A DNA stretch of 32,523 bases from a bacterium (GTDB lineage: Bacteria; Margulisbacteria; Marinamargulisbacteria; JABIPA01), in NCBI GenBank assembly GCA_018698675.1, contig JABIPA010000030.1:1-32523 (forward strand). Reading direction: 5' to 3'. The notes beneath the pieces were generated by a model, which searched no databases, was not told the origin of the DNA, and worked only from the letters and a program-made list of their open reading frames with translations. The translations under genes and the position numbers were made by a program. Shown one piece after another: positions 23,710-32,523 of this stretch (its first letter is position 1; every line of letters begins with the position of its first letter).

Positions 23710-26516
23710 CCATTTTCTCCTTCATCACCAATTGCCAACACTGCGGTTGAACATCTAGAACATAAATCATCGTTTAAATCTTCATATCTCCAACATCGAA
23801 GACATTTTTCACCCGATGCTTTTACTACAGAAAGCGAAAAGGAGTCACCTTTTAAAACATCAACGCCACTGACAATCAAAAATGATTCCCAATCGGAATA
23901 ATCAACCATTTTTTCAAGAGTAATAGAAACCTTTGTTTCCAAAAAGCTCCCTATCTCTTTTTGCTTTCTAAGTTCTTCTAACTGTTTATATACCAAGGTT
24001 TTAATATCAAACATGTCCTTCCATTTTTGAGAAAGGCTCTCATCAAAATCCACGCAATTTGTATCATCAAAATTTGATAAATGAATACTTTCTTCTTTTT
24101 TAGAAACGTTAAAAAAACGATAAGCGTCTTCGGATGTAAATACAAGAATAGGTGCAACTAACTTAATTAATGTTTCAACAAGGTAAAACAATGCCGTTTG
24201 TGTACTCCGACGATCTTGGCCAGTTTTTTCAGAACAATATAATCTGTCTTTCACAATATCTAAATATTGGTTACTCAAAGTGACCGTACAAAAATGATGA
24301 ATTGATTGTGTTAAACGATGAAATTCATATGATTCATAAAAATTATGAACATCTTGTTTCAATTTAGAACATTCACTTAATATCCATCTATCTATCTCAT
24401 TTAATTCGTTCGGTTTTAAACAGTCCGTTTCATCAGAAAAGTCATATAAATTAGATAAACAAAAGCGGATTGTATTTCGAACTTTTGAAAAAGAGTCTCG
24501 TGCCTGATTAAACACATTTCGAGATATTCCAACATCATTTTTAATTTCTGTACTTGCTGCCCACCATCTTAAAATATCTACTCCATAATCTCGAATAATG
24601 TCTTTTGGAGCGATAACATTCCCTATCGATTTACTCATTTTTCGGCCTTTTTCATCAACCAAAAACCCATGAGTTAATACCTGTTTAAAAGGAGCTTTTC
24701 CTTTAGATGCTAATCCAATTAATAACGAACTTTGAAACCATCCTCTATGTTGGTCAGACCCTTCTAAATACAAATCAGCCGGAAAATGATCAAGTCGATC
24801 TTCCACAACGTTTGCAAAACTAGATCCTGATTCAAACCAAACATCCAGAATGTCGGTTTCTTTTTTCAATTCTCCACCACACGATGTACAAACGTATCCG
24901 TCTGGCAACAATTCTTTCTCGGGCTTAGATACCCATGCCATTGTTCCTTCTTCTTTTATAATTGATTCTACATGCTGAATTACATTTAGACTCATATCAG
25001 AGGAACCACATTCACAATTAAAAACAGGAATAGGGATACCCCAGTTTCGTTGACGAGAAATACACCAATCTGGACGACCCTCGATCATAGATGTGATCCT
25101 CTTTTTACCCCATTTCGGAAACCATTCAACATCATCAATTGCCTCTAAAGCCATATTCCGTAACGTTTTATTGCTCGATTTCAATGGCTTATCCATAGCG
25201 ACAAACCACTGTTCCGTTGCTCTAAAAATAACTGGAGACTTACATCTCCAACAATGAGGATATGAATGTTTAATCATTTTAAGTTTTAGCAACGATCCTT
25301 GTTCTTCCATGTACTCGCAAATCGCTCGGTTTGCTTCAAAAACATGAATACCTTTCCATTGGACATCTTCCGTAAACCTCCCCTTATCATCGACGGGCAT
25401 AATCATCGGAAGCTTGTGCTCTAACCCAGTAATATAATCGTCCTGACCATGACCAGGTGCGAGATGAACAAATCCCGTTCCATCTTCTTCCGTAACATAT
25501 CTTGCCGCCACAACAGGCGCTTCTCTATCTATAAAAGGATGTGATGCAACAGAACCTGCAATATCTTCTCCTTTGAATTCAACAAGAGTTTCTCCACCCG
25601 CCATCTCTAAATTTTCTATAATTTTTGACTTTAATTTCTCAGCAACGATATAAAGTTTGCCTTCGCTTTCGAATGCAACATAATTAATCGAAGGATGTGC
25701 TGCAACTGCAACATTAGAAGGCAATGTCCACGGAGTCGTCGTCCATACTATTAATTGTGCTTGTTTATCAGAATACTTTTGAAACAAACCCTGTAATTTT
25801 TCCGAAAATGACCGAATAGGAAACTTAACAAATATTGAAGGAGAACGATGATCTGCATATTCGATTTCTGCCTCAGCAAGGGCCGTTTCACAACTTGTAC
25901 ACCAGTGAATTGGCTTTCTGCCTTTATATATAATGCCTTCGTTTGCCATCAATCCAAACGAACGAACAACTCCAGCCTCGTATTCTTTTTGAAGAGTTAA
26001 ATAAGGTTGATCCCATTCTGCAAACACTCCCAATCTCTTAAATTCATCTTTTTGAGTGTCTACATAATCCAATGCAAATCGTTTGCACTCATCGCGAAAC
26101 CATTTAACATCTTTTTTCTTTTCTTCATCGCCACTTTTTTTAAGTGCTTTAATAACCTGTGTTTCGATAGGTAAACCATGGCAATCCCACCCAGGGATAT
26201 AACGACCATGAAAACCTTTTTTGTTTCTGTATCTGACAACAACGTCTTTTAAAACCTTATTTAAGGCATGTCCCATATGAATATTTCCATTGGGATAAGG
26301 CGGTCCATCATGAAGTAAAAATGACTTTTTCTCATCTAAACTTGTATTCTTTTCTGAAATTTTATTACTAAGGTCCGTTTCTTTCCATTCTTCCAAAATA
26401 GCAGGTTCTATTTTTGCTAATCCTGCACGAATTGGAAAATCTGTTTTAGGTAAGTTTAACGTATGTTTGAAGTTCTTTTTTGGCGTTTCATCGATGGTTG
26501 TATTGTTGTCTGACAT
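23706..26516 (-). CDS. ileS: Isoleucyl-tRNA synthetase
   Basis: Class I synthetase charging tRNA-Ile. The 936-residue product has the normal bacterial length. HMGH is at 80-83 (PYPNGNIHMGHALNK), followed by the CP1 editing domain (VWTTTPWTLPSNVAVAAHP, GTGFVHLAPGHGQDDY) and WCISRQRNWG. KMSKS lies at 626-630, followed by a helical anticodon-binding domain. A C-terminal zinc knuckle (CLRCWRYEDLNDDLCSRCS) is typical of the bacterial mupirocin-sensitive IleS1 type. The ATG at 26516 has AAGGA 10 bases upstream. It is the first gene of a two-gene unit with the PfkB kinase. Confidence 0.97.
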   Translation of the reverse strand: MSDNNTTIDETPKKNFKHTLNLPKTDFPIRAGLAKIEPAILEEWKETDLSNKISEKNTSLDEKKSFLLHDGPPYPNGNIHMGHALNKVLKDVVVRYRNKKGFHGRYIPGWDCHGLPIETQVIKALKKSGDEEKKKDVKWFRDECKRFALDYVDTQKDEFKRLGVFAEWDQPYLTLQKEYEAGVVRSFGLMANEGIIYKGRKPIHWCTSCETALAEAEIEYADHRSPSIFVKFPIRSFSEKLQGLFQKYSDKQAQLIVWTTTPWTLPSNVAVAAHPSINYVAFESEGKLYIVAEKLKSKIIENLEMAGGETLVEFKGEDIAGSVASHPFIDREAPVVAARYVTEEDGTGFVHLAPGHGQDDYITGLEHKLPMIMPVDDKGRFTEDVQWKGIHVFEANRAICEYMEEQGSLLKLKMIKHSYPHCWRCKSPVIFRATEQWFVAMDKPLKSSNKTLRNMALEAIDDVEWFPKWGKKRITSMIEGRPDWCISRQRNWGIPIPVFNCECGSSDMSLNVIQHVESIIKEEGTMAWVSKPEKELLPDGYVCTSCGGELKKETDILDVWFESGSSFANVVEDRLDHFPADLYLEGSDQHRGWFQSSLLIGLASKGKAPFKQVLTHGFLVDEKGRKMSKSIGNVIAPKDIIRDYGVDILRWWAASTEIKNDVGISRNVFNQARDSFSKVRNTIRFCLSNLYDFSDETDCLKPNELNEIDRWILSECSKLKQDVHNFYESYEFHRLTQSIHHFCTVTLSNQYLDIVKDRLYCSEKTGQDRRSTQTALFYLVETLIKLVAPILVFTSEDAYRFFNVSKKEESIHLSNFDDTNCVDFDESLSQKWKDMFDIKTLVYKQLEELRKQKEIGSFLETKVSITLEKMVDYSDWESFLIVSGVDVLKGDSFSLSVVKASGEKCLRCWRYEDLNDDLCSRCSTAVLAIGDEGENG

Positions 26517-26889
26517 GTAAATATATCCTTATTCATTTTAAAATCAATCGTTTACTAATATATAGGTAGTTCATTCCAAAAAAACTAAACTAACTTTGTT
26601 TCGATTTAGTATCCCAGGAACACAAATTGATTTCAAGATAATCATGACCAAACTACTATTAGTTAATCATATATCTAACATAGAAACTCAAGATAACATT
26701 GTTGTTAAACATTAATTTACGATGTATCGGGTAGACAGATCCTGAGATTAAGAAATCCAACAATCTTCAAAAAAAGACAGGCCCAAAAAAATTAGGAGTC
26801 GCCAAACAAGATAAAGTAGCGTTTGTCTTTTTATATTATTGGGAATAAAACAATTGGAGAATTACTCTGACATAACCTAGGAGGGGATT
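26517..26889. other. Divergent intergenic region between ileS and the kinase-like gene
   Basis: This stretch holds the ileS promoter (leftward) and a rightward leader ending in the strong ribosome site AGGAGG (26880-26885). In its middle lies a short reading frame that may be an eroded transposase (26735-26848). AAAAAGACA near 26771 and TGTCTTTTT near 26824 are complementary, but with about 45 bases between them, so a hairpin terminator is doubtful. Confidence 0.35.
26735..26848 (+). pseudogene. Possible IS5-type transposase N-terminal remnant
   Basis: One frame reads TDPEIKKSNNLQKK, then TGPKKLGVAKQDKVAF, then VFLYYWE and a stop. The latter part resembles the N-terminal 'GRKPKLSxEDQVLxTLxYWRE' helix-turn-helix segment seen in IS5-like transposases. 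Only about 37 codons remain, no start codon is present and the match is loose. Confidence 0.22.
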
Positions 26890-28023
26890 ATGAATTTTTT
26901 TAATTGTTTTGGAAGTTCTTCTAACAAACATGTTTTCAATCCATCTGAAACAAGAAATACCAACCCTATAAAATCTAAGCCTAAACAACGAACGGATGTA
27001 AATCTAGATATTAAGCAATTAGACAACGAGTTACGTCTTGATACAAAAACTGGACTCAATTATTACTCAATCCTTTATAAGGACAGTCCGTCTAGATTGT
27101 ACTTTTTCAATAGCGAAAAAAAATGCACAGACCCCAATTTTAAAGCGACTTTTATAAATATGTATGAAGAAATTTCAGGAAAAACAGATATATCAAATAA
27201 ATTTAAAGAGGAATCTAAAAAACATGGAGGAAATGCGGTCGTACGTCCTTGTTTAATTACGACAGAAGACAGACGGGCCGTAAAAGTTATCTTATGTCGA
27301 AAAGACATTAGTTCAGAGTCAATAGATATTTACCCCTTTTCTGTTATAGACCGTTGTAATTCAGATGGTAAAAATAGATTTGTAATGCCAATTGGTTGGG
27401 TAGAAGAATCAAGTTTGTCGGTAAAACAAAAAGAAAAATATAATCATATAGAACTTTTTGAATATGCAGGGGAACCCTTAGACCAAGTTATTTTAGATTA
27501 TGACGAACTAGATACATTTTATGAGGAACTAATAGAAACCCTGAAATTTTTAGAAAGAAATAGAATTTCTGGTTTAGACGGTTCAAAAGTCGCCAACTTC
27601 TTATATTTAAGAAATGAAGACCAAGGTAAGTCAAAAATAAAAATGGTCGATATTGATCAATTACATATCAAGGGAGAAGGAGACCTAAACTATGACTACT
27701 TATCGAGAGTGATGTTAACAGCAATGTCTCGCTCGATATCACGCCATTCATTTAATGAAAACCCCGACGAATTGAGGGAAGATAGCACAACCGAAAATCC
27801 TGCCAATGATCAAAATTTATTTAGAATGTATGAGAGATGTTGTCTATTTGTCGATTCTCTAGAAGATTCCACACAAAAAGAAAAATTCCAAACATACTTA
27901 AACTCCTGTAAAAAAGATTACGATAACGCAATGATAGAAAGTGAAAAAAGCCATGCCTTATTAGAAAATTTATCCATTAATATAGAAAATATTAATTTAG
28001 AATTTTTTTTTAATTGGACATGA
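26890..28023 (+). CDS. Divergent protein-kinase-fold orphan
   Basis: I do not recognise this 377-residue protein, but its centre follows a kinase-fold plan. RRAVKVIL offers a VAIK-like Lys132, and HIELFEYAGEPLDQ (187-199) looks like a hinge. FYEELIETLKFLERNRI (210-226) fits helix E. ISGLDGSKVANFLYL (226-240) fits the catalytic loop with Asp230, Lys233 and Asn236, and IKMVDIDQLHI (250-260) fits a DFG-like Asp254. No glycine-rich loop is clear. Asp230 is one residue farther from Lys233 than in a canonical HRDxKxxN loop, so it may be a pseudokinase or have an insertion. The N-terminus (MNFFNCFGSSSNKH) carries a lone cysteine followed by a basic, low-complexity arm and no signal peptide. AGGAGGGG upstream is an excellent ribosome site. 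It sits between transposase remnants, which suggests acquisition. A host-directed role is inference. Confidence 0.6.
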   Translation: MNFFNCFGSSSNKHVFNPSETRNTNPIKSKPKQRTDVNLDIKQLDNELRLDTKTGLNYYSILYKDSPSRLYFFNSEKKCTDPNFKATFINMYEEISGKTDISNKFKEESKKHGGNAVVRPCLITTEDRRAVKVILCRKDISSESIDIYPFSVIDRCNSDGKNRFVMPIGWVEESSLSVKQKEKYNHIELFEYAGEPLDQVILDYDELDTFYEELIETLKFLERNRISGLDGSKVANFLYLRNEDQGKSKIKMVDIDQLHIKGEGDLNYDYLSRVMLTAMSRSISRHSFNENPDELREDSTTENPANDQNLFRMYERCCLFVDSLEDSTQKEKFQTYLNSCKKDYDNAMIESEKSHALLENLSINIENINLEFFFNWT

Positions 28024-28074
28024 TGGAAAACCTGTCGGTTTAAAATAATATCCTGAAATATCTATAAATAGTGG
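28024..28074. other. Spacer before the transposase remnant
   Basis: A short AT-rich spacer that probably includes further eroded insertion-sequence DNA. Nothing specific could be identified. Confidence 0.3.
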
Positions 28075-28315
28075 CGACACGTTGAACCAAAGATCATGGA
28101 TGAACGTGGTTTAAAAATTACTCATACAACTATTATCCGATGGAATTTTCGCTATTCTGATGCAATAAAAAATAAAGTTCGTCTTCATTTAAGAAAAAAC
28201 CTGACATTCTGGAGACTCGATGAAACATACATTAAAGTTAAAAAAATCGACTTATCTATATAGAGCTGTTGATAGATAAGGTAAAACCATTGATTTTTAC
28301 TTAAGCCACAAACGG
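28075..28315 (+). pseudogene. IS6-family (IS26-like) transposase remnant
   Basis: Frame 1 (28075-28263) reads MDERGLKITHTTIIRWNFRY, then LTFWRLDETYIKVK. This matches the IS6 transposase segment around 'ERGLxVDHTTIYRWV...WRVDETYIKVK', including the first catalytic Asp of the DDE triad. It stops at TAG 28261. A +1 frame then continues with LYRAVDR, TAA, GKTIDFYLSHKR (28256-28315), matching 'YLYRAVDKYGNTIDFYLS'. So the gene has at least one frameshift and one extra stop, and both ends are lost. It is non-functional. It marks past IS activity beside the kinase-like gene. Confidence 0.8.
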
Positions 28316-28527
28316 AATTTTATACACACTCTCTTTGATATTACAGGGTCCATTTTTCCTATGTGTTTAAATTTTATCTGGATTTTTAATGCTATTTTTT
28401 ACTTTTTTACAGTTATTACACCATTACCAGAAATAATCTAGTTTAAGAACATTAAATAGAGGGAAAAGTTCAACATAATTACTAGCTAACAACAACGGTT
28501 TGAAGAACACGTGAATGGGACTATTAA
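28316..28527. other. AT-rich spacer between IS remnant and histidine kinase gene
   Basis: No ORF, RNA gene or clear terminator is seen. It presumably contains the promoter for the two-component genes that follow, and perhaps unrecognisable IS DNA. Confidence 0.3.
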
Positions 28528-28695
28528 ATGACATTAACAAAAAAACTTGCTTTATATTTTATATTGACCTCACTTTCACCGCTAATATTAGTCAGCCTCT
28601 TATTATATTACGGAATACATTCAAGCCTGGAATCTAATTAATTTTTTAATTCATATATTTCAATCAAAACATGTTCGATAGGACTTATTTTATTT
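28528..28695 (+). pseudogene. N-terminal membrane segment of the hybrid histidine kinase, interrupted by an in-frame TAA
   Basis: An ATG at 28528 is in the same frame as the kinase ORF. It encodes MTLTKKLALYFILTSLSPLI followed by more hydrophobic residues, a clear first transmembrane segment. A TAA at 28639-28641 (codon 38) then interrupts the frame. After the stop the same frame continues without another stop through a second hydrophobic stretch (IGLILFMGFIGYI) into the HAMP-like linker. The original gene therefore most likely began here. The loop between the two spans is very short, so a periplasmic sensor domain is missing or was never present. Confidence 0.6.
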
Positions 28696-31600
28696 ATGGG
28701 TTTTATTGGATATATATCTTCACTAATATCAAAAAAAATAATGTCCCCAATAATAGAAATTGGAAAAATATCTCAAACAATATCAGAAGACTCCTCTGGA
28801 AAAACATTTGAAAGTATTCGCAACGATGAATTAGGAGTAATTCAAACAGCACTTAATCAAATAAGTACGAATTTAAAAGAAATAACAAATAAAAATAGAC
28901 GTTTTACAAAAGCTGTAGACCCTTCCAGCTTAGTTGGAATAACAAACGCCAAAGGAAAAATTATTTATGTGAATGATACATTCTGTCAAATTTCTGGATA
29001 CTCCAGAGAAGAGCTTATGGGAAATGATCATAGTCTAGTAAATTCAGGCTATCATTCTAAAGAATTTTTCGCAGATTTATGGAAAACAGTATTAAAAGAA
29101 AAAAAATCCTGGAGAAATGAAGTGAAAAATAAATCGAAAGATGGATCTTTTTACTGGGTTGACGCAACTATCACTCCTTTATTGGACGAAAAAGGAAACG
29201 TTGAAGAAATTATAGGAATGCGTTCATTGATAACCGAAAAAAAAGAAATCGAATTCGAAATCAACAAAAAAACAAAACTATTAGAAGAACAGGCTTCTAT
29301 TAAATCCTATCAAACGATTTTCTCTGATTATTTTAATACAGAGAAAAAAATTGAAATCGTAGCCAACTATATTATTACTGAAATTGTACAAGAAATATCG
29401 GCCGTTCAAGGTTCATTTTTTATTAAAAAAGGAGGACAATCAGACATCTTAAAAGAGGAAGATGTAGTATATGAGCGACACGGTAACTACGCAAACTCAT
29501 CAAAATCTAATCAAAAACAATCAATTACCCAAGAAGACGGTCTGCTAGGCCAAGTCATTAAAGAAAAAAAAGCTATCTCTCTAACTGGAATCCCAAAAAA
29601 TTATATTACCATCGAATCTGGACTAGGAAGCTCTGTTGCTTCAGAACTATATATTTATCCCATTCTTTTTAAAAACAACGTTCTAGGTGTAATCGAGGTT
29701 GCCTCATTTAAGCCTTTATCAAAAAGTAAATTAGTTTTCTTGTCGGAGATAACTGAATCCCTTGGTATATCTTTGGAAAAATTTATGGATACGATTCTAA
29801 CAGAAGAAATGTTAAAAAATTCCATTGAAATGTCCGAAAAACTCAAAACTCAATCATATGAACTACAGCAAACAAATGAAGAAATGGAAGAAACGTCAGA
29901 AGAATTAAGAATTCAAACTGAAAGACTATTAGCAACTAATGAAGAAATGGAAAAAAAATCAGAAGAACTTAGGAAACAAAATATTTTTATAGAAGGAACA
30001 AACGATCGTCTACAAGCGACACAAAATAGTCTCGAAATAAAAAACAAAGAAATTGAACAAGCTAGCCGTTATAAATCTGAGTTTTTAGCGAACATGTCTC
30101 ACGAACTGAGAACGCCCTTAAATAGTCTACTAATTTTATCTAAAATTCTATCAGAAAATCACGAAAACAATTTATTGCCAGATCAAATTGAATCAGCGGA
30201 AATCATATATAGCGGGGGAAAAGAATTACTTCAACTTATAAACGATATATTAGATTTATCTAAAATTGAAGCTGGTTTTTTAAGATGTAACATTGAGACG
30301 ATCCCTATAAAAAAACTAATAACTGACATCAAGAGAAAATACAAACCATTGGCAGATGATAAAAACATAGAATTTGATACTATTTTTGGATCCAACCTTC
30401 CTGAATACATTCAGTCGGACCCTCAACGACTAGAACAAATATTAAAGAACCTAATTTCCAATGCAATAAAATTTACGAAAAAAGGAAGTGTTAAACTTAA
30501 TCTTTCTATAACAACTAACCCGCAAAATATCGAGTTAGGTAGCTTAAAAGATGAGCAGCTACTTGCTCTTTCCGTAACAGATACAGGAATAGGCATTCCA
30601 AATTCTAAGTTAAAAATCATCTTCGAAGCCTTCCAACAGGCAGACGGTTCTACAAGTCGAGAATTTGGTGGAACGGGGCTTGGACTCTCTATTTCGCAAG
30701 AACTTGCTAGCATATTGCACGCCCAAATTTCTGTAACGAGCGAAGAAGGAAAAGGAAGTACCTTCACGCTTTATTTACCACTTAAACAAAAAACTCCACC
30801 ACAATCTATACCTATCGTTAAAGAATTAAAGGTTCCTGAGAATCATCAAGTATCTCTTCACAAAACTACATTGCCGACTAATGTTGATATCATGCGCTTA
30901 CCCATTCTAATTCCAGATGATAGAGACTCTATTGAAAAAAATAGCGATTATATCCTTGTAATAGAAGATGATCCTATATTCGCAAAAATACTTACAGATA
31001 TGATCAGAGGACAACTCCAAAAGGTAGTCGTAATGGGTTCTGGAAAAGCAGGTATTATTTTTGCAAACCATATCTGCCCTCAGGCAATAATATTAGATAT
31101 GACATTGCCAGACATAGATGGTCTAGAGGTTTTAACCGAACTAAAATCAACTGAATTAATATCAAAAGTTCCAATACATGTAATGTCGGGACGAGAAAAA
31201 ACGGACGATATTTTAAACTCAGGTGTCATCAGTTATTTACAAAAACCTCTTGATGCGGACGATGTATTAAAAACAATACAATCAATAACAACTATCAATT
31301 CGACGGAAAAAGAAATTTCAATACTAGTTATTGAAGATGACAAAAATACTCAAAAAGCGATAACTAAGCTTATTTCCAAACAGCATGTAAATATAAAAAA
31401 CGTGGATACAGGTAGTGATGGACTTAAATTTCTCAATGAAAAACCGACGGATCTCATTATTTTAGACTTAACTTTAGTGGATATGAGTGGATTTGAATTT
31501 TTAGAGAAAGCATCACATGCGTTTGGAAATTCTCTTCCAAAAATAATTATCAACTCTGGGAGAACCTTGAACAAACAGGAATATAGCTTTCTCAGGTCCT

Positions 31601-32148
31601 TTTCAGGTTCGATTATAGTTAAAGGAGAAGCTGCAGAAACAAGACTATTGGAAGAAGTTTCACTTTTCACCCGTTCTATCTTAAATAAAACAGAGATTTT
31701 AGAAAAAAATCCAGAATATCTTGCTTTTGATAAGAAAAAAGTATTAAAAGGAAAAAAAATATTAGTTGTAGACGACGATTTAAGAAATACATTTGCGCTT
31801 TCAGCGCTATTACGGGAAACAGGATTGGAAATTGATCTTGCCGAAAATGGGCAACTAGCACTCGACCATATTAATAATCCAGACAACCATGTAGATATAA
31901 TCTTAATGGATATTATGATGCCTGTAATGGACGGCTATGAAACAATAACTCGAATTCGACTCATGCCAAATTTTCATTCGATACCCATTATTGCCCTAAC
32001 GGCAAAAGCTATGTCGGATGATAGGTCCAAATGTCTAGAAGTCGGTGCAAATGACTATTTGCCAAAACCGGTAGACGATGAAAAATTAAAAGCAATTATC
32101 TTATTCTGGCTTTCAAAATCAAAGGATATATCTAGTGCCCATAACTAA
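28696..32148 (+). CDS. Hybrid sensor histidine kinase with PAS, GAF and three receiver domains
   Basis: The 1,150 residues begin within the second membrane span. A HAMP-like linker (about 17-70) follows, then a PAS domain (about 75-185, GITNAKGKIIYVNDTFCQISGYS), a GAF domain (about 205-370) and a Glu-rich coiled coil (about 375-455, with two NEEME repeats). The HisKA domain has phospho-His469 (NMSHELRTPLNSLL). The HATPase has SNAIKFTKKG, DTGIGIPNSKL and GGTGLGLSI. Three receivers carry phospho-Asp801, Asp924 and Asp1072; the second lacks the usual KP. Signals would pass from His469 to these receivers and perhaps outside partners. The gene overlaps a CheR-type gene by 14 bases, a common pairing. 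An in-frame TAA upstream removes the first membrane span, so it may be made as a soluble or poorly anchored protein, or be decaying. Confidence 0.9.
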   Translation: MGFIGYISSLISKKIMSPIIEIGKISQTISEDSSGKTFESIRNDELGVIQTALNQISTNLKEITNKNRRFTKAVDPSSLVGITNAKGKIIYVNDTFCQISGYSREELMGNDHSLVNSGYHSKEFFADLWKTVLKEKKSWRNEVKNKSKDGSFYWVDATITPLLDEKGNVEEIIGMRSLITEKKEIEFEINKKTKLLEEQASIKSYQTIFSDYFNTEKKIEIVANYIITEIVQEISAVQGSFFIKKGGQSDILKEEDVVYERHGNYANSSKSNQKQSITQEDGLLGQVIKEKKAISLTGIPKNYITIESGLGSSVASELYIYPILFKNNVLGVIEVASFKPLSKSKLVFLSEITESLGISLEKFMDTILTEEMLKNSIEMSEKLKTQSYELQQTNEEMEETSEELRIQTERLLATNEEMEKKSEELRKQNIFIEGTNDRLQATQNSLEIKNKEIEQASRYKSEFLANMSHELRTPLNSLLILSKILSENHENNLLPDQIESAEIIYSGGKELLQLINDILDLSKIEAGFLRCNIETIPIKKLITDIKRKYKPLADDKNIEFDTIFGSNLPEYIQSDPQRLEQILKNLISNAIKFTKKGSVKLNLSITTNPQNIELGSLKDEQLLALSVTDTGIGIPNSKLKIIFEAFQQADGSTSREFGGTGLGLSISQELASILHAQISVTSEEGKGSTFTLYLPLKQKTPPQSIPIVKELKVPENHQVSLHKTTLPTNVDIMRLPILIPDDRDSIEKNSDYILVIEDDPIFAKILTDMIRGQLQKVVVMGSGKAGIIFANHICPQAIILDMTLPDIDGLEVLTELKSTELISKVPIHVMSGREKTDDILNSGVISYLQKPLDADDVLKTIQSITTINSTEKEISILVIEDDKNTQKAITKLISKQHVNIKNVDTGSDGLKFLNEKPTDLIILDLTLVDMSGFEFLEKASHAFGNSLPKIIINSGRTLNKQEYSFLRSFSGSIIVKGEAAETRLLEEVSLFTRSILNKTEILEKNPEYLAFDKKKVLKGKKILVVDDDLRNTFALSALLRETGLEIDLAENGQLALDHINNPDNHVDIILMDIMMPVMDGYETITRIRLMPNFHSIPIIALTAKAMSDDRSKCLEVGANDYLPKPVDDEKLKAIILFWLSKSKDISSAHN

Positions 32149-32523
32149 AGAAAATGAACTGGATCTAGTTTTAGAAGTTGTAAACAAAGCATATGGTTAT
32201 GATTTTAAAAACTATGCTAAGTCGTCTCTAAGACGACGATTCAATATAGTTTTAGAGCAATCTGGATTAACTCATTATAGCGAACTAATACCAAAAATTA
32301 TTCATGACGAAACATTTATCAATAAAATATTAAACAAAATGTCTATTCCAGTCACAGAAATGTTTAGAGATCCCTCTTTTTTCAAACATTTTAGGAAAAC
32401 TATGGTCCCATACTTAAAAACGTTTCCATTTATTAAAATTTGGCATGCTGGATGTGCAACAGGTGAAGAAGTTTACTCTATGGCCATTCTTTTAGAAGAA
32501 GAAGGGTTGTTAGATCGATCTCA
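32135..32523 (+). CDS. CheR-type protein-glutamate methyltransferase, partial
   Basis: Starts at GTG 32135, inside the end of the kinase gene (14-base overlap), with AAGGA about 9 bases upstream, and runs off the right edge. About 129 residues are visible: an N-terminal helical CheR domain (FKNYAKSSLRRRFNIVLEQSG), the EMFRDPSFFKHF segment, and SAM-binding motif I (IWHAGCATGEEVYSMAILL). CheR enzymes transfer methyl groups from S-adenosylmethionine to glutamates of chemoreceptors. Family members next to hybrid kinases often act in non-flagellar signalling clusters, commonly followed by a CheB-like methylesterase. No chemoreceptor is visible here. The GTG is preferred because the nearby ATG at 32154 is in another frame. 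Confidence 0.9.
   Translation, partial: MPITKENELDLVLEVVNKAYGYDFKNYAKSSLRRRFNIVLEQSGLTHYSELIPKIIHDETFINKILNKMSIPVTEMFRDPSFFKHFRKTMVPYLKTFPFIKIWHAGCATGEEVYSMAILLEEEGLLDRS

Noticed and set aside
26771-26832. AAAAAGACA/TGTCTTTTT as a terminator
   Set aside because: The arms are A/T-rich and about 45 bases apart, so a stable terminator hairpin is unlikely.
29851-29990. Repeated NEEMEE/SEELR segments that might look like a protein repeat domain
   Set aside because: This is the common coiled-coil linker between GAF and HisKA in this class of hybrid kinases.
30423-30767. 114-codon minus-strand ORF
   Set aside because: Antisense to the HATPase domain of the kinase, with no independent support.
31350-31886. 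178-codon minus-strand ORF
   Set aside because: It lies antisense to the receiver domains of the hybrid kinase, whose motifs are intact; it is a shadow frame.
1-32523. tRNA, rRNA or CRISPR arrays
   Set aside because: No cloverleaf-like sequences, rRNA signatures or regularly spaced repeats were noticed on either strand.

Overview
The window is AT-rich chromosomal DNA from a Gram-negative, aerobic, probably host-associated bacterium. Evidence for this is an MprF-type lipid-modifying domain, a signal-peptide-bearing beta-barrel-like protein, a COX15-type heme A synthase and a roughly 1,600-residue NAD-glutamate dehydrogenase of the kind found in several proteobacterial and related lineages. 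I cannot fix the taxon. An NLRC3/ribonuclease-inhibitor-like LRR protein, a divergent kinase-fold protein and a giant helicase-like orphan with eukaryote-style motifs all point toward a life associated with eukaryotic cells.

Layout: 1-696 (-) is a partial DUF2156/MprF-like gene. 816-4425 (+) holds aroC and leuS, followed by an hsp20 gene (4858-5328) with a clear terminator. 5543-10258 (+) is a very large gene that I think begins at an ATT codon. It encodes a degenerate SF2 helicase core followed by about 1,000 residues of unrecognised sequence, which include a basic NLS-like cluster and a canonical SUMO-interaction-type motif (VIDLT plus acidic residues). It overlaps, tail to tail, an ArsS-type radical SAM gene (10232-11230, -). 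11466-11617 contains a 111-bp palindromic element directly beside a bidirectional terminator, then a small exported protein gene (11641-12111, -). 12545-15589 (+) holds mgtE, a short recO, an LRR gene and a small conserved-looking unknown. 15617-16615 (-) is the heme A synthase gene. 17108-21880 (-) is NAD-glutamate dehydrogenase with a large hairpin just beyond its end. coaX (22064-22798, +) converges on an ileS-pfkB pair (-). 26890-28023 (+) is the kinase-like orphan, sitting between degraded transposase sequences. The window ends in a hybrid histidine kinase (28696-32148, with an in-frame stop in its N-terminal membrane region) and an overlapping, truncated CheR-type methyltransferase.

Most of the window is housekeeping: shikimate end product, two aminoacyl-tRNA synthetases, CoA synthesis, Mg2+ transport, heme A and glutamate catabolism. 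Accessory genes are inserted singly between these. The strongest candidate for something undescribed is the 1,571-residue helicase-like protein, read here as a possible host-targeted (nuclear/SUMO-binding) protein. The divergent kinase-fold gene flanked by IS remnants comes second. No tRNA, rRNA or CRISPR array was seen.
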